Assembly (NCBI GenBank): GCA_963839995.1
Contig: CAWIXH010000006.1
Coordinates: 1 to 64,000, forward strand
DNA length: 64,000 nucleotides
Origin: CAWIUB01 sp963839995
GTDB lineage: Bacteria; Actinomycetota; Actinomycetes; Mycobacteriales; Jatrophihabitantaceae
Direction of reading: 5' to 3'
The stretch's first letter is position 1. Each line of letters begins with the position of its first letter. Position numbers and translations under genes: made by a program. Of the stretch, positions 6,115 to 14,986 are shown one piece after another. The notes beneath the pieces were generated by a model. That model was not told the DNA's origin. It made no database searches and was given only the letters and a program-made list of their open reading frames with translations.

Positions 6115-8716
6115 GGACGGGCCTGGTCGACTGCTGGGGTGATGGCAGGTGTGGTGGCGGTGGTGGTCGTGTTGCCGGGGGCTTTGGGTAGGGCGATGAC
6201 TGCGGTGAGTCCTCCGCCGGGCGTGTCGTCGAGGGTGAGGGTGCCGTGCATGGCGTGGACGAAGCCGCGGGCGATGGCTAGGCCAAGGCCAACGCCGGTG
6301 CCGGTGCTGTGGTCGTCGCGGCGTTGGAAGGGTGCGAACACCGCGTCGCGGTCAGCGGGTGGGATGCCGGGTCCGCGGTCGATGACCCGGACCTCGACGC
6401 TGTCGCCGTGTGCGCTTGCGGCCAGGCGCACCTGCTGGTCGGTTGGTGTGTAGCGGAAGGCGTTTTCGATCACGTTGGCGATGACACGTTCGAGCAGGCC
6501 GGGGTCGGCAAGGACCTCGGGCAGGGTGGCGGGGACGTCGAGGTCGACCTGGCGGCCGTCTGCGGTGTGGTCGAGGGCGCGGCTGAGGACGTCGTCGACG
6601 CCGACGGGGTGTGCGGTGACCGACAGCACGCCGGCTTGCAGCCGGGACAGGTCGAGCAGGTTGGTGACGAGCGCGGTGAGCCGGTCTAGGGCGGCGTCGG
6701 CGCTGGCGAGCAGCTCCTGCTGATCGTGGCGGCTCCACAGCACGTCCGGGCTGCGCAGGCTGGAGACGGCGGCCTTGGCCGACGCGATCGGGGTGCGCAG
6801 GTCGTGGCTGACGGCGTTGAGCAGCGCGGTTCGCAGCCGGTCGACCTCGGCGACTGAGGCCGCCGCGTCCGCGGCTTCGGCGAGGCGCCGCTGCTGGTAG
6901 GCGACGGCGACTTGCGCGGCGAACGCGGTCAGCACGCGTTGGTCTTCGGCGGCCAGGGTTCGGCCGCGCAGCACCAGGGTGAGGTCGTCGCCGGCGGGGG
7001 CCTCGGTGTCGCCGTCTTCGGGGCGCAGGCATGGGTCGTCGCCGACGCTGGCGATGCAGGACCAGGTGCCGCGCAGCCCGCCGGTGGTTCGGGTGCTGGG
7101 CCTGGCGGGAGCGCTCGTGTCGCGGCGCAGCAGGGTGACGCTGTGCACGGCGAAGGTCTCCTTTACGCGTTGCAGCAGGGCGGGCAGCGCCTGCTCGCCG
7201 CGCAGCACGCTGCCGGCCAGCGTCGACAGCGTCTCTGCCTCGGCGTTGGACCGGGCGGCTTCAACGGTGCGGCGGGCGGCCAGGTCGACGACCCGCGAGA
7301 CCAGCACCGCGATGAGCACGAAGACGATCAGCGCGAGGACGTTCTCGGCTGGCGGAGATGGTGAAGGTGTGGATGGGCGGGACGAAGTAGTAGTTGAGCA
7401 GCACGACTGCCTGCGATGGCTGCGGCGAAGGCCGGCCAGAAGCCGCCGATGAGGCTGACGATGACCACGGCGAGGAGGAACAGCGGTAGGTCGCTGCCGA
7501 GGCTCAGGTCGCTGCGCCACAGCGCGCACAACGGTACGAGCAGCGCGAACAGCACGGCGCCGGTGACCAGCCCGGCGATGCGACGGCGGATGGTCAGCCC
7601 GCCGGTCAGCCGCGGCAGTACGCGTCCCTTGCCCACGTACTCGTGGGTGACGACATGCACGTCGATCGACCCGGACTGGCGAGTGATCGTCATCCCGGTA
7701 CCCGGCCCGGTCAGCGCGGCGACCACCGGATTGCGGCGGCTCGCGCCGATGACGATCTGGGTGGCGTTGTTGGCGCGGGCGAACTCGAGCACCGATTCGG
7801 CGACGTCGTCGCCGATCACCGAGTGGTAGCTGCCGCCCAGCGACTCGACGAGCAGCCGCTGCTGGTCCAGCGCCGCGACGCTCGAACCGGCCAGCCCGTC
7901 GCTGCGCGCGACGTGCACGGCGAGCAGCTCGCCGCCGGTGGCGCGGGCGGCGATCCGGGCGGCCCGCCGGACCAGCACGTCACCCTCCGGGCCGCCGGTG
8001 AGCGCGACGACGACGCGTTCGCGGGTCTCCCAGGTGGCCGCGATGCCGTGCTGCTCGCGGTAGCGCTGCAGCCCCTCCTCGACGCTGTCGGCCAGCCACA
8101 GCAGGGCCAGCTCACGCAGCGCGGTCAGGTTGCCCGGGCGGAAGTAATTGGACAGTGCCGCGTCGACCTTTTCGGGTGCGTAGATGTTGCCGTGCGCCAT
8201 CCGTCGCCGCAGCGCCTCGGGGGTCATGTCGACCAGCTCGACCTGCTCGGCGGCACGCACCACCGAGTCCGGCACGGTCTCCCTCTGCGGTACACCGGTG
8301 ATCGCCTGGACCACGTCGTTCAGCGACTCGAGGTGCTGGATGTTAACGGTGCTGATCACGGTGATCCCGGCCTCGAGCAGCCGCTCGATGTCCTGCCACC
8401 GCTTCGGGTGCTGCGAGCCGGGCACGTTCGTGTGCGCCAGCTCGTCGACCAGCGCCACCTGGGGGTGCCGGTCCAGGACGGCCTGCAGATCCATCTCACC
8501 GAACTTCGCACCGCGATAAGTGATCTCACGGCGTGGGACGACCTCGAGTTCGCTGATCCGCTCGGCGGTGTGCACCCGACCATGAGTCTCGACGAACGCC
8601 ACCACGACATCGGTACCGCGCAATGCCCGCCGGTGCCCCTCGTCGAGCATCGCGTACGTCTTGCCCACCCCGGGCGCCGCGCCGAGATACACGCGTAGCG
8701 TGCCGCGATCCGCCAT
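6111..8716 (-). pseudogene. kdpD: KdpD sensor histidine kinase, split by two 1-bp frameshifts
   Basis: The N-terminal half starts at ATG 8716 after a GGAGG site. It has the KdpD P-loop GAAPGVGKT (12-20), a universal-stress-like domain and the first membrane segments up to AAAIAGS. The frame then breaks. LLLNYYFVPPIHTFTIS is encoded in the next frame, and ENVLALIVFVLIAVLV onward in the third. An extra base near 7404 and another near 7351-7353 explain both breaks; deleting them restores a complete protein. The C-terminal part is otherwise normal: GAF-like region, H-box AVSHDLRTP, N-box NVIENAFRYTP and G-boxes DRGPGIP and GVGLGLAI. Neither site is a homopolymer, so sequencing error is possible but not the obvious explanation. 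Confidence 0.85.
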
Positions 8717-8737
8717 GGCCTCCTCCCGTCCCCGACG

Positions 8738-9632
8738 CTACTTCGTATACGGATACCGCGCGTCCAGCGCCAGGTTCAGCTGCAGGACGTTAACCCGCGG
8801 CTCACCGAGGAAGCCGAGATCCCGGCCTTTCTCGAACTTCTTCACCAGGGCGTCGACCAGTGCCCGACGGTAATGCCGCGGGTCTTCGCGACACGAGCCT
8901 CCTGCAGCTGGGCGTATGCCGGGCTGATCTCCGGGTCGAGGCCGGACCCGGAGGCGGTCACCGCGTCAGCCGGAACGGCGGGGTTGCTGGCGCGTCGCCG
9001 CGGATCGGCACGATCTGACCCTTGCAGTACTCCTCGCCGAACTTCGCATCCTCGACCGGGACGCCCTTGTAGGTGGCGAGGAACGGTTTCGCGGGTGCGG
9101 ACTGGTTGATGCTGACGACGCGGGTGATCGTGCCGTGGTAGCCGGGGCCAGACCAGAACACGGCGAGCACCGCGCCGACACCGTCCGGGGTGCAGAACGG
9201 CCGGGAGCCGTCGACGCCTTCAAGTTTGCCTATCGCCAGGCTGCGGTCGCAGACCTGGGTGAGCAGGCTCTGCGTGCCCGTGTCGTCCTTGTTCGAGGGG
9301 TCGGGCAGCGTGTCGACGATCGATTCCGGGCCCAGGTTGCTCGCGCTGGTGCCGGTCGGGTCGTAGCCGTCGCCGGCAGCGGACGGGCGTGACTGGAAGT
9401 ACTGCGGCAGTGGCCTGCCGTTCTCGTCGGTGAAACCCTGCCCGATCATCTTGGAGCCGACGGCCTTGCCGGCTTGCTTGATCTGTGATCCGTCGGCCCG
9501 GCGTTTCAGTCCGGGGATCTGCGCGATCACCGTGATCAGCAGTGGGTAGGCCACACCCAGGACGACGGTCAAGATGAGCAGCATGCGCAGCGCTGCCAGG
9601 TGCTGCCGCAGCGGACGGAGAACGGAACGCAT
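8738..9632 (-). pseudogene. kdpC: KdpC, frameshifted twice near its C-terminus
   Basis: KdpC stabilises the KdpB ATPase in the KdpFABC K+ pump. From ATG 9632 the sequence is normal (membrane anchor LLILTVVLGVAYPLLITVI, then QSRPSAAGDGYDPTGTSASNLGP). At about 8980 one base is missing. The frame then moves to VPADAVTASGSGLDPEIS and AYAQLQEARVAKTRGI, and a second base is missing near 8860, after which LVDALVKKFEKGRDLGF... to YPYTK is encoded in the third frame up to TAG 8738-8740. As written, translation stops at 8958. Losing SGSGLDPEIS removes the most conserved part of KdpC. Confidence 0.85.
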
Positions 9633-9638
9633 GTCAGG

Positions 9639-11801
9639 TCACCGGACTCCGGGAAGGAATTGAATGACGAGGTCGACGATCTTGATGCCCAGGAACGGCA
9701 TGATCAGACCGCCGACGCCGTAGAGGTAGAGGTTGCGGCGCAGCATCGCACTCGCGCTCGACGGCTTGTACCGCACCCCGCGCAGGGCCAACGGGATCAG
9801 CGCGACGATGATCAGGGCGTTGAAAATGACTGCGGACAGGATCGCCGATTCCGGCGAGTGCAGCCGCATGATGTTCAGCTTGTCCAGGCCTGGGTATACG
9901 GCCGCGAACATGGCCGGGATGATCGCGAAGTACTTCGCGACATCGTTGGCGATCGAGAACGTGGTCAAGGACCCGCGCGTGATCAGCAACTGCTTGCCGA
10001 TCTCGACGATCTCGATCAGCTTCGTTGGGTCGGAGTCGAGATCGACCATGTTGCCGGCCTCTTTCGCCGCCGACGTGCCAGTGTTCATCGCCACGCCGAC
10101 GTCGGCCTGCGCCAGCGCGGGAGCGTCGTTCGTGCCGTCGCCGGTCATCGCGACGAGCTTGCCGCCCTCCTGCTCACGTTTGATGAGGGCCATCTTGTCC
10201 TCGGGCTTGGCCTCGGCGAGGAAATCGTCGACGCCCGCCTCGTCCGCGATAGTCTTCGCCGTGAGCGGATTGTCGCCGGTGATCATCACGGTGCGGATGC
10301 CCATCCGGCGCAGCTCGTCGAACCGCTCGGACATGCCCTCCTTGACGATGTCCTTGAGCTGGATGACGCCCAGTATGGTCGGTGGATTGTCGTCGATGCG
10401 TTCGGCTACCACCAGTGGCGTGCCGCCGGCGGCAGCGATGCCGTCGACGATCTGACTGGTCCGCGGCAGCACCGTGCCGCCGTTGTCGCGCACCCAGGCG
10501 GTGACCGCTCCGGCGGCGCCCTTGCGCACCTCGCGGGCAGGTTGCCCGTTGATCGCGGTCTGGTCGACCCCGCTCATCCGGGCCTGGGCGATGAACGGCA
10601 CCCAACTCGCATGGGTGAGCTCCCCCGCTGCGCGCTCACGCAGCCCATAACGCGACTTCGCGAGCACCACCACCGAGCGTCCCTCGGGGGTCTCGTCGGC
10701 CAGCGACGACAACTGCGCCGCGTCGGCGAGGTGGTCGATGGGCACCTTACCGGCCGGGATGAAGTCGGTCGCCTGCCGGTTGCCCAGGGTGATCGTGCCG
10801 GTCTTGTCGAGCAGCAACGTGTTGACATCGCCCGCCGCCTCGACCGCGCGGCCGCTCATCGCCAGCACGTTGCGCTGCACGAGGCGGTCCATGCCCGCGA
10901 TGCCGATCGCGGACAGCAGCGCGCCGATCGTGGTCGGGATCAGGCAGACTAGCAGCGAGACGATCACGATGCCGGTGATGCCGTTGGCGTCCAGCGCCGC
11001 CGTGTTCGAGATGCCCGGCTGGTTGACCTTTGCGAAGATGGCCAGAGGCTGCAGGGTCACTGTCGCGAGCAGGAATATGATCGTCAACGAGACGAGCAGG
11101 ATTTTTAGCGCGATCTCGTTGGGTGTCTTCTGCCGACGCGCGCCTTCGACGAGGGCGATCATCCGGTCGATGAAGCTCTCCCCCGGCTTCTGCGTGATCT
11201 CGACGACGATCCGATCCGAGAGCACCCTCGTGCCGCCGGTGACCGAACTGCGGTCGCCCCCGCTTTCCCGGATGACCGGCGCGCTCTCCCCAGTGATGGC
11301 GCTTTCGTCGACGCTGGCGATGCCGTCGATGACGTCTCCGTCGCCGGGAATCATGTCGCCCGCCTCGCAGACGACCACGTCTCCTTCCCGCAACTGAGGC
11401 GCCAGCACCGGCTCCACTGCACCGGTGAAGTCGTCGCGGTTCACCAGGCGGCGGGCGATCGTGTCCGTCTTCGCGCGACGCAGCGCATCGGCCTGCGCCT
11501 TGCCGCGGCCCTCGGCCACCGCCTCGGCGACGTTCGCGAAGAGCGTCGTCAGCCACAGCCAGATCACGATCAGCCAGGCGAACACGCTCGGGTCCGCGAC
11601 GGCGATCACCGTGGTGAACACCGCGCCGATCTCGACGAGGAACATGACCGGGTTCTTGTACAGCGTGGCCGGGTTGAGCTTGCGCAGCGAATCCGGCAGC
11701 GAGGTGCACAGCATCCTCGGGTCGAGCAGGCCCGCCTGTACCCGGTGCGGGCTCACCGGCCGCGACGGGCGCCCGGTCGGAGTTCGGAGCATGGTTGTCA
11801 T
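9639..11801 (-). CDS. kdpB: KdpB, P-type K+-transporting ATPase subunit
   Basis: 720 residues, the normal length. It hydrolyses ATP to energise K+ uptake through KdpA in the plasma membrane. ATG 11801 overlaps the kdpA stop (ATGA). Motifs: TGES (170-173) in the actuator domain, phosphorylation motif DKTGT with D332, nucleotide-domain MITGDNPLTA and hinge MTGDGTNDAPAL. About seven membrane segments, the last ending near ILSAVIFNALIIVALIPLAL. No frameshift is visible, unlike the two genes downstream. Confidence 0.96.
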   Translation of the reverse strand: MTTMLRTPTGRPSRPVSPHRVQAGLLDPRMLCTSLPDSLRKLNPATLYKNPVMFLVEIGAVFTTVIAVADPSVFAWLIVIWLWLTTLFANVAEAVAEGRGKAQADALRRAKTDTIARRLVNRDDFTGAVEPVLAPQLREGDVVVCEAGDMIPGDGDVIDGIASVDESAITGESAPVIRESGGDRSSVTGGTRVLSDRIVVEITQKPGESFIDRMIALVEGARRQKTPNEIALKILLVSLTIIFLLATVTLQPLAIFAKVNQPGISNTAALDANGITGIVIVSLLVCLIPTTIGALLSAIGIAGMDRLVQRNVLAMSGRAVEAAGDVNTLLLDKTGTITLGNRQATDFIPAGKVPIDHLADAAQLSSLADETPEGRSVVVLAKSRYGLRERAAGELTHASWVPFIAQARMSGVDQTAINGQPAREVRKGAAGAVTAWVRDNGGTVLPRTSQIVDGIAAAGGTPLVVAERIDDNPPTILGVIQLKDIVKEGMSERFDELRRMGIRTVMITGDNPLTAKTIADEAGVDDFLAEAKPEDKMALIKREQEGGKLVAMTGDGTNDAPALAQADVGVAMNTGTSAAKEAGNMVDLDSDPTKLIEIVEIGKQLLITRGSLTTFSIANDVAKYFAIIPAMFAAVYPGLDKLNIMRLHSPESAILSAVIFNALIIVALIPLALRGVRYKPSSASAMLRRNLYLYGVGGLIMPFLGIKIVDLVIQFLPGVR

Positions 11802-13462
11802 CAGTGCAGCCCCTCGGCGAGCGGACCGAGAGCGAGTGCGGGGAAGTAAGTCAGGGCGACCACGATCAACGTGACACCGGTGAGCAAGCCCACGAACAGC
11901 AGGCGGTGCGTCGGCAACGTGCCCTCCGACGCCGGCGTGGGCTTCTGCCGGGCCAGCGACCCGGCCAGGCCCAGAACGAAGATTATCGGCAGGAACCGGC
12001 CGAAAAGCATCGCGAGGCCGAGCGCTGTGTTGTACCAGACCGTGTTCACCGAGATGCCCGCGAAGGCACTGCCGTTGTTGTTCGCCGCAGACGTGAACGC
12101 GTATAGCACCTCGGAGAACCCGTGCGCGCCGGAGTTGACCATTCCCGCGCGCTGCCCGGGCGTGGCCATCGCGATCGCCGTGCCGACCAAGACGATCGTC
12201 GGAGTGGTCAGCAGGTAGAGCGAGGCGAACTTGACCTCCCTGCCCCCGAGCTTCTTGCCTAAGTACTCGGGTGTTCGCCCGACCATCAACCCGGCGACGA
12301 ACACGGTGAGCACCGCAAGGATCAAGATCCCGTACAGGCCGGAGCCCGTTCCGCCTGGCGCCACCTCGCCGAGCATCATGTTCAGCAGCAGCGTCGCCCC
12401 ACCCAGACTTGTGTACGAGTCGTGGAAGCTGTCGACCGATCCGGTGGAGGTCAGCGTCGTGCTGGTCGCGAACGTAGCCGAGTCCGGAACCCCGAACCGG
12501 GTCTCCGTTCCTTCGGTGGACGCTCCGACAGCCGTAGGAACCGTGCCGTGATGCGCGGTCTGGAAGCCGATGTTCAGCCCAACGCTCAGGATCGCGAGCA
12601 GCGCCATGACCGCGACGATGGCCCGCCCCTGACGGCGGTCGCCCACCATCGTGCCGAACGTGCGCGGTAGCGAGAAGGAGATGCACAGCAGCAGGAAGAT
12701 CTCCAGCCAGTTCGTCCACACCGTGGGGTTCTCCCACGGGTGCGACGAGTTGACATTGGCGAAGCCACCGCCGTTCGTGCCGAGTTCCTTGATCGCCTCT
12801 TGGCTGGCCACCGGGCCACCAGTGAGCGTCTGCGAGCCGCCGCTGATCGTCGAGATCGTGTGGTAGTGGTGGAAGTTCTCGACCATCCCGGCGCCGACGA
12901 ACACGATCGCGAACACGACGCAGATTGGTAGCAGGATGCGCAGGCAGATCCGGGTCAGGTCGACCCAGAAGTTACCAAGCCGGTCCGTGCGGTTGCGGGC
13001 AAAGCCGCGCACCAGCGCGATCGCCACCGCGATGCCCACCGCCGCCGAGACGAAGTTCTGCACGGCCAAGCCCGCCATCTGCGAGATGTAGCCCAGAGCG
13101 TTCTCCCCCGAGTACGACTGCCAGTTGGTGTTGGTGACGAAACTCGCCGCCGTATTGAACGACTGGTCACCGGACATCTGCGGCACCGCGTACGGGTGGC
13201 CGAAGTTGTGCTGCAACCGCAGGAACCCGTACAGGAACACCACCGCAACCGCGCTGAACGCCAGCACCGCCCGCAGGTAGCGGCCCCAGGTCTGGTCCGC
13301 GTCCGGGTCGACACCTCCCGCACGGTAGACGACCTTCTCCACGGCGAGATGGCGCTTGGACATCAAGACTCGCGCTAGGTAATCGCCCAACGGCTTGTGC
13401 ACCAGGGCGACCGCGAGGATCAACGTGCCGACGAAAATGACGCCCGCCCACGTCGTGGTCAT
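11801..13462 (-). CDS. kdpA: KdpA, K+-translocating subunit
   Basis: 553 residues with about ten membrane helices. It belongs to the K+ channel-like superfamily. Selectivity-filter-like segments are recognisable at TNTNWQSYSG, GTNGGGFANVNSSHP, TSLGGATLLLNMMLGE and AANNNGSAFAG. It binds K+ at high affinity and passes it to KdpB. ATG 13462 overlaps the kdpF stop and its own stop overlaps kdpB. It appears complete. Confidence 0.96.
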   Translation of the reverse strand: MTTTWAGVIFVGTLILAVALVHKPLGDYLARVLMSKRHLAVEKVVYRAGGVDPDADQTWGRYLRAVLAFSAVAVVFLYGFLRLQHNFGHPYAVPQMSGDQSFNTAASFVTNTNWQSYSGENALGYISQMAGLAVQNFVSAAVGIAVAIALVRGFARNRTDRLGNFWVDLTRICLRILLPICVVFAIVFVGAGMVENFHHYHTISTISGGSQTLTGGPVASQEAIKELGTNGGGFANVNSSHPWENPTVWTNWLEIFLLLCISFSLPRTFGTMVGDRRQGRAIVAVMALLAILSVGLNIGFQTAHHGTVPTAVGASTEGTETRFGVPDSATFATSTTLTSTGSVDSFHDSYTSLGGATLLLNMMLGEVAPGGTGSGLYGILILAVLTVFVAGLMVGRTPEYLGKKLGGREVKFASLYLLTTPTIVLVGTAIAMATPGQRAGMVNSGAHGFSEVLYAFTSAANNNGSAFAGISVNTVWYNTALGLAMLFGRFLPIIFVLGLAGSLARQKPTPASEGTLPTHRLLFVGLLTGVTLIVVALTYFPALALGPLAEGLH

Positions 13463-13551
13463 CAGAACCGCTCCGGGAACACCAGCGCCACGACCAGGAA
13501 GACCGTCACCGTCACGGACAGGATGAGACCGACCAGGTTCGCGGCGCTCAC
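13462..13551 (-). CDS. kdpF: KdpF, small K+-ATPase subunit
   Basis: 29 residues from GTG 13551: VSAANLVGLILSVTVTVFLV, then VALVFPERF. This is the single-helix lipid-like stabiliser of the Kdp complex; the ending FPERF is typical. Start and stop overlap the neighbours (GTGA upstream, TGA/ATG with kdpA). Confidence 0.88.
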   Translation of the reverse strand: MSAANLVGLILSVTVTVFLVVALVFPERF

Positions 13552-13631
13552 AGCTTCTCCGCCCCTTTGGCGATCAGCGCCAAGATCGCGAAAACCACGA
13601 TCGTCAGCAGCACGAACAGCGCGTCATGCAC
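13548..13631 (-). CDS. 27-residue membrane peptide preceding kdpF
   Basis: From GTG 13631, five bases after a GGAG site, reading VHDALFVLLTIVVFAILALI then AKGAEKL. It is one hydrophobic helix with a basic/acidic tail. The stop overlaps the kdpF GTG (GTGA), so it is co-translated as the first gene of the kdp operon. Similar tiny ORFs precede kdpF in other actinobacteria; no function is known to me. An extra Kdp-associated stabilising peptide is a reasonable guess. Confidence 0.6.
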   Translation of the reverse strand: MHDALFVLLTIVVFAILALIAKGAEKL

Positions 13632-13904
13632 CAGGACTCCAACGGTGGACGGGTGAAACGGCACACGGGACCGGCCTGGCGTTAATCGGCCGGGCGCAGC
13701 AGAGTCAACAACGGCGCGGCCGCGATGTCTCCTCGGCAGGTCCTTACTCACGCGTTCATCACGGGGCCCTCGCGCGGTGCGCACGGCGGCGGGCACCCGG
13801 GATTCGGCTCACGTCCGGGCTGCCACATTCATGGAGCTGCCACATTCATGGATTGGTCGTGTCCACGGGTGGCATCGCTCCCGTGCGCGGCTTAGCGTGG
13901 GACC
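13632..13904. promoter_or_regulatory. Divergent regulatory region between kdp and 13905
   Basis: 273 bases without a supported gene, separating the minus-strand kdp operon from a plus-strand gene. It contains a perfect tandem 17-bp repeat (13819-13852). Promoters for both directions must lie here; I did not identify convincing -35/-10 boxes or an AT-rich KdpE site of the E. coli type. Confidence 0.5.
13819..13852 (+). repeat. Perfect tandem 17-bp direct repeat in the kdp promoter region
   Basis: GCTGCCACATTCATGGA occurs twice head to tail (13819-13835 and 13836-13852) with no mismatch. The 17-bp period puts the copies about 1.6 helical turns apart. It may be a two-site operator, for example for one of the KdpE proteins, or a recent slippage duplication. 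Confidence 0.8.
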
Positions 13905-14045
13905 ATGGGAAACATTGGTGACGAGCGCCGTCGCATCGAGGTGCTCCCGTTGACCGAGCCGGGCCGGACCGAACAGCACCCACCTGCGCCCGCACCTGCG
14001 CGAGAGCCTGCGCAGCCCGCGCCTACGCCGGAACCGGCGAAGTAA
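13905..14045 (+). CDS. Small Pro/Ala-rich protein, unknown
   Basis: 46 residues from ATG 13905: MGNIGDERRRIEVLPLTEP, then a Pro/Ala/Glu-rich tail ending EPAK. No domain, signal peptide or membrane segment. It is divergent from kdp and ends 15 bases before the next gene, so probably co-transcribed with it. I do not recognise it; the intrinsically disordered composition is the only visible property. Confidence 0.5.
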   Translation: MGNIGDERRRIEVLPLTEPGRTEQHPPAPAPAREPAQPAPTPEPAK

Positions 14046-14060
14046 CACCGCGAGGCGTCG

Positions 14061-14891
14061 ATGGAGGCCTTCGCGGGCTTCGAGCCGCAGGTCGGCGAGA
14101 TCCGGGCGGTACGCAGCTTCCGGATCGGTGTCGACGGCGTGCTCTACCCCCTGTTCAGCGATCACGGCTGGGCTGATGGCGCGAACGCCGCCCGGTGCCG
14201 GGTTACGCACGGGCACCCGGCGCATGATGTGCCAGATCCGGAGTGCACCTGCGGCTTCTACGCCTATGCTTCCGTGCGCGCCGCCGACGAGTACCCCCAC
14301 GCCCGGAACGTTCTTGCCGTCGTCGCCTGCTGGGGACGGATTATCGCCGGCACGCGCGGCATCCGAGCCGAGCAGGCCCGCATCGAGGCGATCTGGATGT
14401 CGCCTAAGGTGCCCGCGTACCTGCGCGAAGCGGTGGCTCGCCGCTACCCGTCGGTGTCCGTCGAGGTCGACGTCGACCAGCTTCTAGCGGCCCACCCGCC
14501 GACCGTCCTGGACTGCTACGAGCCGCAGCCGCCCCGCGAGAGCAATGCGACTCGGCTGCGCTTACGGCTCGCGGTCGCGGCCGCACTCGTCAGCAGCGTG
14601 GTGCCGCAGACGTGGCTCGGCGGCACCCGCAACGCCTACCTGCTGTGGGCCACCGAGTGCGCCGTCTTCCTCGCCGCCGCGCTGCTCGTGCGCCGGCGAT
14701 CCAGCGATATCACCTCCCGCAGACGCGCCATGCTGCTCGCCACGGTCGCGCTGTGGCTGATCGCGCCACTAGCGGGCGCTGCCGGCATCCTGCTGCTGAG
14801 GCTGCCGCTGCTGCAGCTCGCCGCGCTGAGCCTCGCCCAACGCACAATGCTGTTCCGGTCCGCGCGGTCGTTCCCCGCCGAGATCGGCTGA
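14061..14891 (+). CDS. Uncharacterised protein: Cys/His N-terminal domain plus membrane helices
   Basis: 276 residues from ATG 14061, with GAGG eight bases upstream. The N-terminal half is soluble and conserved-looking (VRSFRIGVDGVLYPLFSD, W-DG-N-A) and contains C46, H50, C62 and C64 (ARCRVTHGHPAHD...ECTCGFYAYAS), a possible metal site. Residues 165-265 hold about three hydrophobic helices (LAVAAALVSSVVP, ATECAVFLAAALLV, LLATVALWLIAPLAGAAGIL). No known function. It lies between the kdp promoter and the Na+/H+ antiporter, so a role in envelope or ion stress is only a neighbourhood inference. Confidence 0.65.
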   Translation: MEAFAGFEPQVGEIRAVRSFRIGVDGVLYPLFSDHGWADGANAARCRVTHGHPAHDVPDPECTCGFYAYASVRAADEYPHARNVLAVVACWGRIIAGTRGIRAEQARIEAIWMSPKVPAYLREAVARRYPSVSVEVDVDQLLAAHPPTVLDCYEPQPPRESNATRLRLRLAVAAALVSSVVPQTWLGGTRNAYLLWATECAVFLAAALLVRRRSSDITSRRRAMLLATVALWLIAPLAGAAGILLLRLPLLQLAALSLAQRTMLFRSARSFPAEIG

Positions 14892-14986
14892 TCAACTAGG
14901 GTCTATCCCCGGAGTGCCGGGAAGTCTGGTCGGCGATTCGGCCGTTCGCCCAATCCGCCCGCCTCGCGCGCACCCGGAGGAACCTC

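Noticed and set aside
7328..7529. Reading kdpD as two natural genes
   Set aside because: The region between the halves encodes the missing conserved LLLNYYFVPPIHTF in the third frame, so two indels in one gene explain it better than a natural split.
13809..14300. 163-codon minus-strand frame between kdp and the antiporter
   Set aside because: Covers the intergenic region and two plus-strand genes; sequence looks non-protein and there is no ribosome site.
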